A stretch of DNA of 64,000 nucleotides from Desulfomicrobium macestii (GTDB lineage: Bacteria > Desulfobacterota > Desulfovibrionia > Desulfovibrionales > Desulfomicrobiaceae): positions 62,001 to 126,000 of the forward strand of contig NZ_JADBGG010000006.1 in assembly GCF_014873765.1 (NCBI RefSeq), written 5' to 3'. The position numbers were made by a program, and so were the translations under genes. Position 1 is the stretch's first letter, and every line of letters begins with the position of its first letter. Positions 1 to 8,358 of this stretch are shown in pieces. The notes beneath the pieces are model-generated. The model saw nothing but the letters and a program-made list of their open reading frames with translations. It did no database searches and was not told the DNA's origin.

Positions 1-2402
1 TAATCGACATCAAGAACAGCGACTGCGTCATCATCATGGGCGGCAACCACGCCGAGACCCACCCCATCTGTTTCAAATGGGTGACCAGGGCCCAGGAAAA
101 AGGGGCGAAGCTCATCCACGTCGACCCGCGCTATACTCGCACGTCCGCAAAAGCCGACCTGTACGCACCGCTGCGGTCCGGCACGGACATCGCATTCCTG
201 GGCGGCATGATCAAATTTATCCTGGATAACGACCTGATCTTCAGGGAGTATGTACTCAATTACACCAACGCATCCTTCATCGTCGGCCCAGACTACGGCT
301 TCAATGATGGCCTCTTCACCGGCTTCGATGAGGCGGCCCGCAAATACGACAAGAAGAAATGGGCTTTCGCCATGGACGAAAACGGCGTGCCCAAACGCGA
401 CATGACGCTCAAAGATCCACGGTGCGTCTACCAGCTGCTCAAAGCGCATTACGCCCGCTATGACTCCAAAACCGTATCCTCGGTAACGGGTACTCCCGAA
501 AACAAGCTGCTTGAAGTTTACAAAACCTTCACGGAAACCGCTGCTCCTGAAAAATCCGGCACCATTCTCTATGCCATGGGCTGGACCCAGCACACCGTGG
601 GCGTGCAAAACATCCGGACCATGGCCATGATCCAGCTTCTGCTGGGCAACATTGGCATGGCCGGGGGCGGCGTCAACGCCATGCGAGGGGAAGGCAATGT
701 GCAGGGATCCACAGACCACGCACTCCTTTACCACATCATCCCCGGCTACATGGCGACCCCGAATGCCGCACTGCAAACCTACGAAGAATATATCAAGACC
801 AGCACCCCGGTCAGCAAGGACCCAAAAAGCGTCAACTGGTGGCAGCACAAACCCAAATACTTCGCGAGCCTGCTAAAGGCCATGTACAAGGACGCCGACC
901 TAAGCACCGCCTATTCGTGGATGCCCAAACTCGATGTCGGCCAGAACGCTTCCTGGCTGGTTCTCTTCGACCAAATGCTCAAAGGCCAGTTCAAGGGTTT
1001 CTTTGCATGGGGCATGAATCCCGCCGCCAGTGGCGCAAACAGCCACAAAACCCGGGAGGCGCTGTCCAAGCTTGACTGGATGGTCAACGTCAACATCTAC
1101 GAAAACGAGACCGGAGCCTTCTGGAAAGGCCCGGACATGAACCCCAAGGACGTCAAGACCGAAGTCTTTTTTCTGCCATGCGCCGTTTCCTACGAAAAAC
1201 AGGGTTCCATCACCAACACCGGACGCTGGATGCAGTGGCGCTACGCCGGTCCCAAGCCAATGGGCAAATGCAAGCCGGACGGCGATATGATCTATGAACT
1301 GGCGCTGAAGCTGCAAGAACTCTACAAAAAAGACAAAGGCGCTTTCCCCGGTCCCATACTCGGCCTCAATACCGCCGATTGGGGCAACGGACACGAATTC
1401 GACCCGCACAAGGTGGCCAGGCTCATCAACGGCTACTATTTGAAGGACACGGTGGTCAAAGCCGCCGACGGCACCGAGACTCTCATGAAGGCAGGCAGCC
1501 AGGTCAACGGATTCCCCAACCTCAAAGACGATGGATCCACCTGCAGCGGCAACTGGCTCTATTGCGGATCATACACCGACAAGGGCAACATGGCCGAGCG
1601 CAGGGACAAGACCCAGACATCGGAGCAGGCAAAAATCGGGCTGTATCCGAACTGGACATGGTCCTGGCCGCTGAACCGTCGAGTGCTCTACAACCGCGCA
1701 TCCGTGGATCTGAGCGGCAAACCCTACCAGCCTCATAAACCTGTCCTGGCATGGGACGAAGCGGGCAAAAAATGGCTCATCGACATTCCTGACGGTGGAG
1801 GTGCTCCAGGCACCAAACACCCGTTCATCATGCGCACCCATGGCATGGGGCAACTCTACGGCCCTGGCCTGAATGAAGGCCCGTTCCCGGAACATTACGA
1901 GCCCATGGAGTGCCCCATTGCCGAACATCCCTTCTCCAAGCGACTCAACAACCCGGCCGCCCTCATCTTTGCCGGAGAGGAGAAAAAACGCGCAGTGTGC
2001 GACCCACGCTACCCCTTCGTATGCACCTCCATCCGCGTCACCGAACACTGGCAGACAGGAGTCATGACCCGCTGGCAGCCTTGGCTCATAGAGGCTCAAC
2101 CGCAGATGTTCTGCGAAATGAGCGAGGAACTTGCAGAACTCAAAGGCATCAAAAACGGTGAAAAAGTCATCCTGGAAAATCCGCGCGGAGAGCTCTGGGC
2201 CATCGCCATGATCACCAAGCGACTCAAGCCCATGAACATCATGGGCACCCCCACCCATCTGGTGTCCATTCCCTGGCATTACGGCTGGGTCTGGCCCAAG
2301 GACGGTGGAGATTCGGCCAATCTGCTGACGCCAAGCGTGGGCGATGCGAACACGGGCATTCCGGAAACCAAGGCCTTCATGGTCAACGTCAAGAAGGCGT
2401 AA
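1..2402 (+). CDS. fdhA: Formate dehydrogenase alpha subunit, molybdopterin catalytic subunit (5' end outside window)
   Basis: The gene enters from the left edge; the reading frame is open from base 3, so the ATG at 36 is internal. The visible part, about 800 residues, is the middle and C-terminal portion of a molybdopterin-bis-MGD oxidoreductase of the FdnG/FdhA family: an early stretch IIMGGNHAETHP, the GGGVNAMRGEGNVQG cofactor-binding stretch, and a C-terminal domain 4 (MDP-binding) beginning near VTEHWQTGVMTRW. The enzyme oxidises formate to CO2 in the periplasm of sulfate reducers. The N-terminal [4Fe-4S] motif, Tat signal and catalytic Sec/Cys would lie upstream and cannot be seen, so selenocysteine use here is only an expectation. 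The stop is 9 bases before the next gene, whose product is the expected electron-transfer partner. Family assignment is firm; the exact paralogue is not. Confidence 0.95.
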   Translation, partial: IDIKNSDCVIIMGGNHAETHPICFKWVTRAQEKGAKLIHVDPRYTRTSAKADLYAPLRSGTDIAFLGGMIKFILDNDLIFREYVLNYTNASFIVGPDYGFNDGLFTGFDEAARKYDKKKWAFAMDENGVPKRDMTLKDPRCVYQLLKAHYARYDSKTVSSVTGTPENKLLEVYKTFTETAAPEKSGTILYAMGWTQHTVGVQNIRTMAMIQLLLGNIGMAGGGVNAMRGEGNVQGSTDHALLYHIIPGYMATPNAALQTYEEYIKTSTPVSKDPKSVNWWQHKPKYFASLLKAMYKDADLSTAYSWMPKLDVGQNASWLVLFDQMLKGQFKGFFAWGMNPAASGANSHKTREALSKLDWMVNVNIYENETGAFWKGPDMNPKDVKTEVFFLPCAVSYEKQGSITNTGRWMQWRYAGPKPMGKCKPDGDMIYELALKLQELYKKDKGAFPGPILGLNTADWGNGHEFDPHKVARLINGYYLKDTVVKAADGTETLMKAGSQVNGFPNLKDDGSTCSGNWLYCGSYTDKGNMAERRDKTQTSEQAKIGLYPNWTWSWPLNRRVLYNRASVDLSGKPYQPHKPVLAWDEAGKKWLIDIPDGGGAPGTKHPFIMRTHGMGQLYGPGLNEGPFPEHYEPMECPIAEHPFSKRLNNPAALIFAGEEKKRAVCDPRYPFVCTSIRVTEHWQTGVMTRWQPWLIEAQPQMFCEMSEELAELKGIKNGEKVILENPRGELWAIAMITKRLKPMNIMGTPTHLVSIPWHYGWVWPKDGGDSANLLTPSVGDANTGIPETKAFMVNVKKA

Positions 2403-2411
2403 GGAGTCAAT

Positions 2412-3146
2412 ATGTCGGGAAAATCATTCTTCGTTGATCTGACCAAATGCACGGCCTGCCGAGGCTGCCAAGTGGCCTGCAAACAATGGAACAAACTCCC
2501 GGCCGAGCAGACGAGAAATCATGGGTCATACCAGAATCCCATGGACGTTTCGGCCATCACGTTCAAGACCGTGCACATGAAGGAAATCAGTGACGACCAG
2601 GGCTTCATGGCTGCCTGGCTCTTCTTTCCTGAACAATGCAGGCATTGCACGGAGCCTCCCTGTAAAATGACCGCCGACGCCTATGACGATCAGGCCATTC
2701 TGCAGGACGAAGCCACCGGTGCCATCACCTTCACCGATCGAACCAAGGATCTGCCGGATTTCGATGAAATCCGCGAAGCCTGCCCATACAACATTCCGCG
2801 CCAAAATGCGGAAACCAAGGTCATGACCAAGTGCACCATGTGCCTGGACCGGGTCCAGAATGGACTTGTTCCTGCCTGCGTGCAGTCATGCCCGACGGGA
2901 ACAATGAATTTTGGGGAACGGGACGAAATGCTGACTTTGGCTGAAAAACGTCTGGCAGAGGTGCAGAAGAAATACCCCGAAGCGGTGTTGGGCGACGCCG
3001 AATCGACCCGGGTCATCTATCTCTACCAGATGCCGCCGCAAAAGTATCACGACTACGCGGTCGCTTCGGCCGCAACGCCTGGACTCATGAACCGCAAGGC
3101 CATGTTCGCCAAGCTCTTTGGCTCGGCCCCCAGATACAAGGCCTGA
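2412..3146 (+). CDS. fdhB: Formate dehydrogenase beta subunit, 4x[4Fe-4S] ferredoxin-like
   Basis: A 244-residue iron-sulfur protein that receives electrons from the alpha subunit and passes them to periplasmic cytochrome c. Cysteine clusters are visible at the N-terminus (CTACRGCQVAC), at CRHCTEPPC, at EACPYN and at CTMCLDRVQNGLVPACVQSC, the pattern of FdnH-type subunits with four [4Fe-4S] clusters. There is no C-terminal membrane helix, which fits the soluble two-subunit FdhAB enzymes of Desulfovibrionales rather than the membrane-bound FdnGHI. The start has AAGGAG 5 bases upstream. No gamma (cytochrome b) subunit follows; a terminator does, so the unit ends here. Confidence 0.95.
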   Translation: MSGKSFFVDLTKCTACRGCQVACKQWNKLPAEQTRNHGSYQNPMDVSAITFKTVHMKEISDDQGFMAAWLFFPEQCRHCTEPPCKMTADAYDDQAILQDEATGAITFTDRTKDLPDFDEIREACPYNIPRQNAETKVMTKCTMCLDRVQNGLVPACVQSCPTGTMNFGERDEMLTLAEKRLAEVQKKYPEAVLGDAESTRVIYLYQMPPQKYHDYAVASAATPGLMNRKAMFAKLFGSAPRYKA

Positions 3147-3171
3147 CCCGAAAGGCCCTCCTCCATCGTCT

Positions 3172-3200
3172 GGCCGGAAAGGTAACTTTCCGGCCTTTTT
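3172..3200 (+). terminator. Rho-independent terminator of the fdh operon
   Basis: A perfect 10-bp stem, GGCCGGAAAG with CTTTCCGGCC, closes a GTAA loop and is followed by five T. It lies 25 bases after the fdhB stop. Confidence 0.9.
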
Positions 3201-3324
3201 GCGATCGAACGAAATCGTCATCTTACAACGCCGCGTAATTATAGAAAACTCCTATCACATCAAAGCAAGTCTATCGCATTTTTCGTTTTGACAGACATCT
3301 TCAAATTCGTTCACAGCCAAAAAA

Positions 3325-4134
3325 ATGCAGAACAAAAACGCCATGAAAATCGAGCACATTCTTGAGCAGGGTTCCGGAGCCCAGAACGAAGATTATCTGA
3401 TCATGGATAACAACATCTTTGGGGTCTTCGACGGCGCTACCAGCCTTACCGGTGCCTGCTTCGAAGAGGGCAAAAGCGGGGGCTGCATGGCGTCCTCCAT
3501 TGCGGGGCAGGTTTTCCTGCGCAACCACCACCCTCTCGTCAGATTGGGAGCCGAAGCCAATGACTCGATCCGGGCCCGGATGGAACGCTCTCAGATCGAC
3601 CTGTCCCGGCGCTGCGGATTGTGGAGCACCAGCGCCGCGGTGGTCAGGCTTGGGGACGGCGAAATCGAATGGTTTCAGACCGGGGATTCACAGGTGGTTT
3701 TCGTCGACAGGGATGGCGGATACAAGGTCGCGGCCAGGCGCGAAGACCACGATTATCCGACCTTGAGCATGATCAGGGAGCGGGGCCGCTCCCATCCCGA
3801 GGTGCAGAGGCTGGTCGAGACGATACGCCAGGGCATGAACCGTGATTACGGTGTGCTCAACGGGGAGAGGGAGGCGGAAAGATTCTTCCGCACTGGCACG
3901 GAACCGACCTGCAACATTAAAACAGTGCTGCTGTTCACCGACGGGCTTGATGTTCCGTGCCCCGCGCCAAAAAAGTACAAGGATTTTTCATGCCTTGTGA
4001 GCATGGCCTCCGAATTGGGCCTGGAAGGCCTTCGCGATCACGTGCGAAGGCAGGAGGCGGCCGATCCCGACATCGAGCGCTATCCGCGCTTCAAGAAACA
4101 CGACGACATCGCCGCCATCGCGATACATTTCTAG
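3325..4134 (+). CDS. PP2C-family serine/threonine protein phosphatase
   Basis: A 269-residue protein with the PP2C/SpoIIE-like metal motif FGVFDGATSLTG near residue 35, a central GDSQVVFVDRDG strand pair and a C-terminal KHDDIAAIAIHF that corresponds to the D-D-x-t/a-hhhh metal-binding end of PP2C phosphatases. It probably dephosphorylates Ser/Thr in a cytoplasmic partner switch; no kinase is next to it. The start is uncertain: the ATG at 3325 and an in-frame ATG at 3343 both lack a clear Shine-Dalgarno site. The last ~50 bases are part of a direct repeat whose second copy lies at 11534, where a decayed piece of the same gene end is found. The gene converges on a glycosyltransferase fragment. 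Confidence 0.8.
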   Translation: MQNKNAMKIEHILEQGSGAQNEDYLIMDNNIFGVFDGATSLTGACFEEGKSGGCMASSIAGQVFLRNHHPLVRLGAEANDSIRARMERSQIDLSRRCGLWSTSAAVVRLGDGEIEWFQTGDSQVVFVDRDGGYKVAARREDHDYPTLSMIRERGRSHPEVQRLVETIRQGMNRDYGVLNGEREAERFFRTGTEPTCNIKTVLLFTDGLDVPCPAPKKYKDFSCLVSMASELGLEGLRDHVRRQEAADPDIERYPRFKKHDDIAAIAIHF

Positions 4135-4267
4135 CATTCACCTGCCCCCGGCAGCCTGCCTGTACACGCTTTCGATCCTGGCAAAGATGCCCTCCCAGGT
4201 GAATGGCCCCGTAATTTTACGGACATATTCCTGATCCGGCCCCACCCTGTTCCTCACATCGGCGATG
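4086..4267. repeat. Left copy of a ~180-bp direct repeat flanking a 7.3-kb module
   Basis: This stretch matches 11534-11706 in the same orientation. Aligning by eye gives about 11 mismatches in 173 positions plus a 9-base gap, so roughly 94% identity. The left copy holds the 3' end of the intact PP2C gene and a 3' fragment of the glycosyltransferase; the right copy holds a PP2C 3' relic and the intact glycosyltransferase 3' end. That exchange of flanks is what a single-crossover integration of a circular DNA leaves behind. Confidence 0.9.
4138..4267 (-). pseudogene. 3' fragment of a family-4 glycosyltransferase gene
   Basis: The minus strand encodes a peptide ending YVRKITGPFTWEGIF...RIESVYRQAAGGR, which is the C-terminus of the full glycosyltransferase at 11577-12803 (there EGIFDRIESVYRQAIGDR). 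Homology stops abruptly at 4267; upstream there is no further glycosyltransferase sequence, only the end of the sensor kinase gene. It is a duplicated gene end with no promoter or start of its own. Confidence 0.85.
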
Positions 4268-4291
4268 CCGGAAGCATGCACGATCAGGCAG

Positions 4292-5578
4292 TCAGGATTG
4301 ATCCGTCGCGCGGGAGGACTGAAATGAAACCTTGAAGCATGTTCCGGTCTCTCCATCGCTCGTTGAGGAAATATTCCAGCCATTGTGCTCGCAAATGCGC
4401 TTCACCAGCGACAACCCGAGCCCCAAGCCCTCCCCCCTCGCGGCCGACCCGCGCACGAAAGGCTGAAAAACACGTTCCTGCTCATGGACGGGAATTCCCA
4501 TGCCCGTGTCCTCAATGCGGAAACCGCCATGTTCGAGGATGAGGCGTACCGAGCCCCGGGCCGTGTAGTGCAGCGCGTTCCGCAACAAATTGGCCATGAT
4601 CGTACGCAAGAAGGTCGGATTGTGTCCCTCCGTGTCCGCCCCCTCGTCGATCAGCTCGAAAGCGAGCCCCTTGGCGCGGAGCGCCGGCTCCCACAGCAAC
4701 GCCTGCTCCTGCGCGACTTCGGCCAGGCTGGCCGAGTCCGGCTCGGCGTCTTCGACCGGACCCGACCGAGCGAGCAACAGAAATGTCCTGACCAGATCGT
4801 TCATGTCCCGCGCGGCCCGTGCGATGCGTTCAATCTGCTCGCGCTGGCCGTCATGAAGCGGATTCTCGAGCAGCAACTCGCACGATGTCGAGATGACCAT
4901 CAGCGGCGTGCGCAGTTCATGGCTGACGTCGCTGGTGAAGAGACGCTCACGCTCGATGGAGCGTCGGAGCTGCCCGAGCGTATTGTCGAAAGCGGCGGCA
5001 AGATCCCCGATCTCGTCATCCGGATAGCCCGGGGACAGAGGAGCCGTGCGCGTGGCAAGCTGGTCGCGGTGTCGGACCTGTCCGGCAAGCCGGGCGACGG
5101 GCTCCATGACCTGCCTGGCCATGATTACCCCGAGTCCCCAGGCGCAAACGATGGACAACAGAAAACCCGCCACAACCACTGAAAAAAGGATCTCCTCCCG
5201 GTCCTCGAATTCCTGCTGCTCCTGCTGGAGCATGTACCGAGCCCCGTTTATCTCGGTGAGATAGACATATGCCGCCTCGTGTTCATCCTCGATCTCCGTG
5301 AGTCCCTCGGGAAAGTCCGCAAAGCGTTCCGGGATCGGGTACTCGGCTGAGTTCGAGGCAAAAAAACGGGTTCGGGCGTCGAGTCGTGGCTCCCTGCCGG
5401 CCTTGATGTCCTCATGGAGCACCATGCTCAGCTTGCCGTGCAGCTCCTTTGTGATGAGCTGCTCTTCGACAAAATGGACGACACCTACAATCCCGAGGGA
5501 AAAGGAGCCGCTGACGACAACCGTCATGAGCACGAAGGCGGTGACGATGCGCTGTGAGAGGGGAAGCCTAGAGGTCAT
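4292..5578 (-). CDS. Membrane sensor histidine kinase
   Basis: A 428-residue two-component sensor. TM segments lie near residues 10-35 and 130-153, enclosing a short periplasmic sensing domain of about 95 residues. A HAMP-like linker is followed by the dimerisation box with phospho-acceptor His220 (SDVSHELRTPL), then an N box (NLLRNALHYT) and glycine-rich G boxes (EDTGMGIP, GEGLGLGLSLVK). The start at 5578 (MTSRLPLSQR) is chosen because it overlaps the response-regulator stop by 11 bases, a normal translational coupling; a longer frame upstream is only the antisense-like overlap. It is transcribed with the regulator, divergently from envelope-modifying enzymes, which suggests it senses an envelope signal. 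The layout resembles ColRS/PmrAB-type systems, but that is inference. Confidence 0.9.
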   Translation of the reverse strand: MTSRLPLSQRIVTAFVLMTVVVSGSFSLGIVGVVHFVEEQLITKELHGKLSMVLHEDIKAGREPRLDARTRFFASNSAEYPIPERFADFPEGLTEIEDEHEAAYVYLTEINGARYMLQQEQQEFEDREEILFSVVVAGFLLSIVCAWGLGVIMARQVMEPVARLAGQVRHRDQLATRTAPLSPGYPDDEIGDLAAAFDNTLGQLRRSIERERLFTSDVSHELRTPLMVISTSCELLLENPLHDGQREQIERIARAARDMNDLVRTFLLLARSGPVEDAEPDSASLAEVAQEQALLWEPALRAKGLAFELIDEGADTEGHNPTFLRTIMANLLRNALHYTARGSVRLILEHGGFRIEDTGMGIPVHEQERVFQPFVRGSAARGEGLGLGLSLVKRICEHNGWNISSTSDGETGTCFKVSFQSSRATDQS

Positions 5579-6251
5579 CAGTCTTCTCCGCCAGACGGTA
5601 TCCGATGCCGTGCACCGTGTGCAGCAGCGGCGATTCGAAGGACTTGTCCACGATCTGGCGCAACTGGTGGATATGGCTGCGCAGGCTGTCGCTGTCCGGA
5701 CAGTCATCCCCCCAGAGTTCCCGCTCCAACTCCTCGCGGCGAACTACGGCAGGGCTTTTTCGCATCAGAATCTCAAGAAGCCTCAGCCCGAAAGGATGCG
5801 GCCTGATCGTTCGTCCGGCGCGGCGCACCTGCAGGGTTTCCAGGTCAAAGGCAAGATCGCCGACCCGCAGTTCGTGGACCCGGCTTCCCTTGGTGCGGCG
5901 CAGCACGGCCTGGATGCGTGCGTGAAGTTCGGACAGGGCGAACGGTTTTACGAGATAGTCGTCGGCACCGGTGTTGAACCCCTGGATGCGATCGTCCAGC
6001 GTGTCGCGGGCGGTGAGCATGATGACCGGAATGTCGAGCCTGGCGTCTTCACGCAGGCGCCTGCAGATCTGATAGCCGTCGATACCGGGCAGCATGATGT
6101 CCAGCACGATCAGGTCGTAGGTTTGGGTGACTGCCAGATGCAGACCTGTGAGCCCGTCCTGCGCGCAATCGACAGTGTAGCCCTTGAGCTGGAGGTAATC
6201 GAGCACGTTGGCGAGTATGTCGGAGTTGTCCTCAACGATCAGTATGCGCAT
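5568..6251 (-). CDS. OmpR/PhoB-family response regulator
   Basis: A 227-residue regulator. The receiver domain (residues 1-120) has acidic residues E7/D8, phospho-acceptor D51 in VLDIMLPG, T80 and K102. The C-terminal winged-helix domain ends with the typical LLHTVHGIGYRL. It is the cognate regulator of the overlapping histidine kinase, and probably controls the divergent sulfatase/glycosyltransferase operon that begins about 100 bases away, since both would share the intergenic region 6252-6356. Confidence 0.93.
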   Translation of the reverse strand: MRILIVEDNSDILANVLDYLQLKGYTVDCAQDGLTGLHLAVTQTYDLIVLDIMLPGIDGYQICRRLREDARLDIPVIMLTARDTLDDRIQGFNTGADDYLVKPFALSELHARIQAVLRRTKGSRVHELRVGDLAFDLETLQVRRAGRTIRPHPFGLRLLEILMRKSPAVVRREELERELWGDDCPDSDSLRSHIHQLRQIVDKSFESPLLHTVHGIGYRLAEKTDDL

Positions 6252-6356
6252 GCGGCGAGCCTTGGGTAGGTGGTTTCACAAATTTTTCACGTTGACACGA
6301 CAATCGGCTCACGTCCGGGAGAATAGAGAGGGCTTTGACAAAATGGAGGAATGCAC

Positions 6357-8303
6357 ATGTCCCTTTCTAAATACGCTCAGGTGCGCTGTTTGACGATCGT
6401 TCTGGGTGCCTGGCTGATTATTTTTTTCCTGACCCGTTGCGTCTTGCTGGCAAGTCACTTTGGAGATGTCAATACGGGACTGTTCGGCGTCCTGGGTATC
6501 TTCGGACGCGGACTTGTCCATGACCTGAGTTTTCTTGGCTATGCGGCGCTGCCCATGACTTTGTATCTTGCCCTCTGTCCCGCAACGGTCTGGCGACGCC
6601 CATGGCACCAAGGGCTGTTGCGGGGACTGATCGGGTTCAGTCTCTTCGTCATGCTCTTCACGGCCGTCTCGGAATGGATATTCTGGGATGAATTCGGGGT
6701 ACGCTTCAATTTTATCGCCGTCGATTATCTCGTTTATTCCAACGAGGTCATCAACAACATACTTGAGTCGTATCCCGTCTATCCAGTCATGGCGATACTG
6801 GTCGTGCTCTCGGTGGCCGGGACTGTCTTGTCGGGTAAAATCCTCGACCAGGCTTTCCGGGCGCCTCTCTTGTCATTGCGCGGACGCGGGCTGCTGTTCG
6901 CGGCGGTCCTCGGGACGTGCCTGCTCGTGACCGCCGCCGTGGGGCAGGACTTCAACGCCGATGGCGGGAACACCGTACGCCGTGAGCTTGCCGGCAATGG
7001 TCCGTTTCAGTTTTTCGCGGCCTTTCGCAATAACGAACTCGACTACTATCAGCTTTATGCCACACTGCCCGACAAGGATCTTGGGAGGCTTCTCAGGCAG
7101 GAACTGGCCGAACCCAATTCCCGTTTCACCAGCACCGATCCTCTTGATATACGCCGCGACGTCGACAACCCGGGAACGTTCAGGCGGCTCAACGTCATTC
7201 TGGTCACGGTCGAGAGCCTGAGCGCGAAATACCTCGGATGTTTCGGCGATTCGCGCAACTTGACCCCGAATCTGGACCGATTGAAGCCGGAGAGCCTGTT
7301 TTTCAGCAATTTCTATGCAACCGGCACCCGTACAGACCGAGGCCTGGAGGCCATCACCCTGTCCATGCCTCCGACTCCCGGCCGATCCATTGTCAAACGT
7401 CTCGGCCGGGAAACAGGATACGCAAGCCTGGGCAGACAACTGGAGGCCCGAGGCTACGACAGCGCCTTTATGTATGGAGGCCGCGGCTATTTCGACAACA
7501 TGAACGCGTTCTTCGGCGGCAACGGATACCGCATCATCGATCAAACCAGCGTGCCCGAGAAGGAAATCACTTTCAAGAACGCCTGGGGCATGTGCGACGA
7601 GGATCTGTATACCCAGGCCTTGCGACAGGCCGACATCGACCACGCCGTTGGCAAGCCGTTTTTCTTCCAGCTCATGACCACATCTAATCACCGTCCCTAC
7701 ACCTATCCCGAAAACCGCATCGACATTCCTTCGGGATATGGCCGGGAAGGCGCCGTCAAATATACGGACTATGCCATTGGGGAATTCCTGAAACAGGCGC
7801 GACAAAAACCATGGTTCGACAAGACGGTTTTCATCTTTGTCGCCGACCATACTGCGGGGAGTGCAGGCAAGGAAGATCTGCCGGTTGCCAAGTATCGAAT
7901 TCCCTTGTTCATCTTCGCGCCCCGCATACTCAAATCGCGGGAGATTTCGATGCTCGCCAGCCAGATCGATCTGGCGCCTACTCTGCTTGGTCTCTTGAAC
8001 CTGGATTACACTTCGACCTTTTTTGGGCGCAACGTGTTGCGCGACGATGTTGCTTCAGAACGGGCGCTGATCGGAAATTACCAGCATCTTGGCCTGTTCG
8101 ATGGGCGTGCCCTTGCGATTTTAAGTCCCCGCCAGGGCATGCGCCGCCATGACGACGCACTGGGACTTAGCGACGAATCCAGCGACAACACCTCCGACCC
8201 GCTGATGCAGCGTAACATTGCTTATTACCAAGGGGCCAGTCATGCATTCAAGACGGGCCTTCTGCGCTGGAAAAACGAGGGTTTGAAAAAGATGAGCGAA
8301 TAA
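6357..8303 (+). CDS. LTA-synthase-family membrane sulfatase/phosphotransferase
   Basis: A 648-residue protein with about five N-terminal TM segments (up to ~residue 200) and an extracytoplasmic alkaline-phosphatase-superfamily domain. Metal and catalytic motifs are visible: VTVESLSAKYLG, the threonine nucleophile region GTRTDRGLEA, and VADHTAG near the C-terminus. Family members move phosphoglycerol or phosphoethanolamine groups from lipids onto cell-surface glycans. The start at 6357 is preferred over the ATG at 6351 because GGAGG at 6345-6349 sits 7 bases before it. It opens a module of envelope genes and is divergent from the two-component system. The substrate cannot be read from the sequence. 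Confidence 0.85.
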   Translation: MSLSKYAQVRCLTIVLGAWLIIFFLTRCVLLASHFGDVNTGLFGVLGIFGRGLVHDLSFLGYAALPMTLYLALCPATVWRRPWHQGLLRGLIGFSLFVMLFTAVSEWIFWDEFGVRFNFIAVDYLVYSNEVINNILESYPVYPVMAILVVLSVAGTVLSGKILDQAFRAPLLSLRGRGLLFAAVLGTCLLVTAAVGQDFNADGGNTVRRELAGNGPFQFFAAFRNNELDYYQLYATLPDKDLGRLLRQELAEPNSRFTSTDPLDIRRDVDNPGTFRRLNVILVTVESLSAKYLGCFGDSRNLTPNLDRLKPESLFFSNFYATGTRTDRGLEAITLSMPPTPGRSIVKRLGRETGYASLGRQLEARGYDSAFMYGGRGYFDNMNAFFGGNGYRIIDQTSVPEKEITFKNAWGMCDEDLYTQALRQADIDHAVGKPFFFQLMTTSNHRPYTYPENRIDIPSGYGREGAVKYTDYAIGEFLKQARQKPWFDKTVFIFVADHTAGSAGKEDLPVAKYRIPLFIFAPRILKSREISMLASQIDLAPTLLGLLNLDYTSTFFGRNVLRDDVASERALIGNYQHLGLFDGRALAILSPRQGMRRHDDALGLSDESSDNTSDPLMQRNIAYYQGASHAFKTGLLRWKNEGLKKMSE

Positions 8304-8358
8304 GATTCAAATCGTGTCACTGCATTCCAATTTCATCTCGAACACATCCGGAGAGTCG

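Noticed and set aside
4268-4383. Upstream extension of the glycosyltransferase fragment as a small gene
   Set aside because: Homology to the glycosyltransferase ends at 4267 and the rest is the end of the kinase gene read in another frame.
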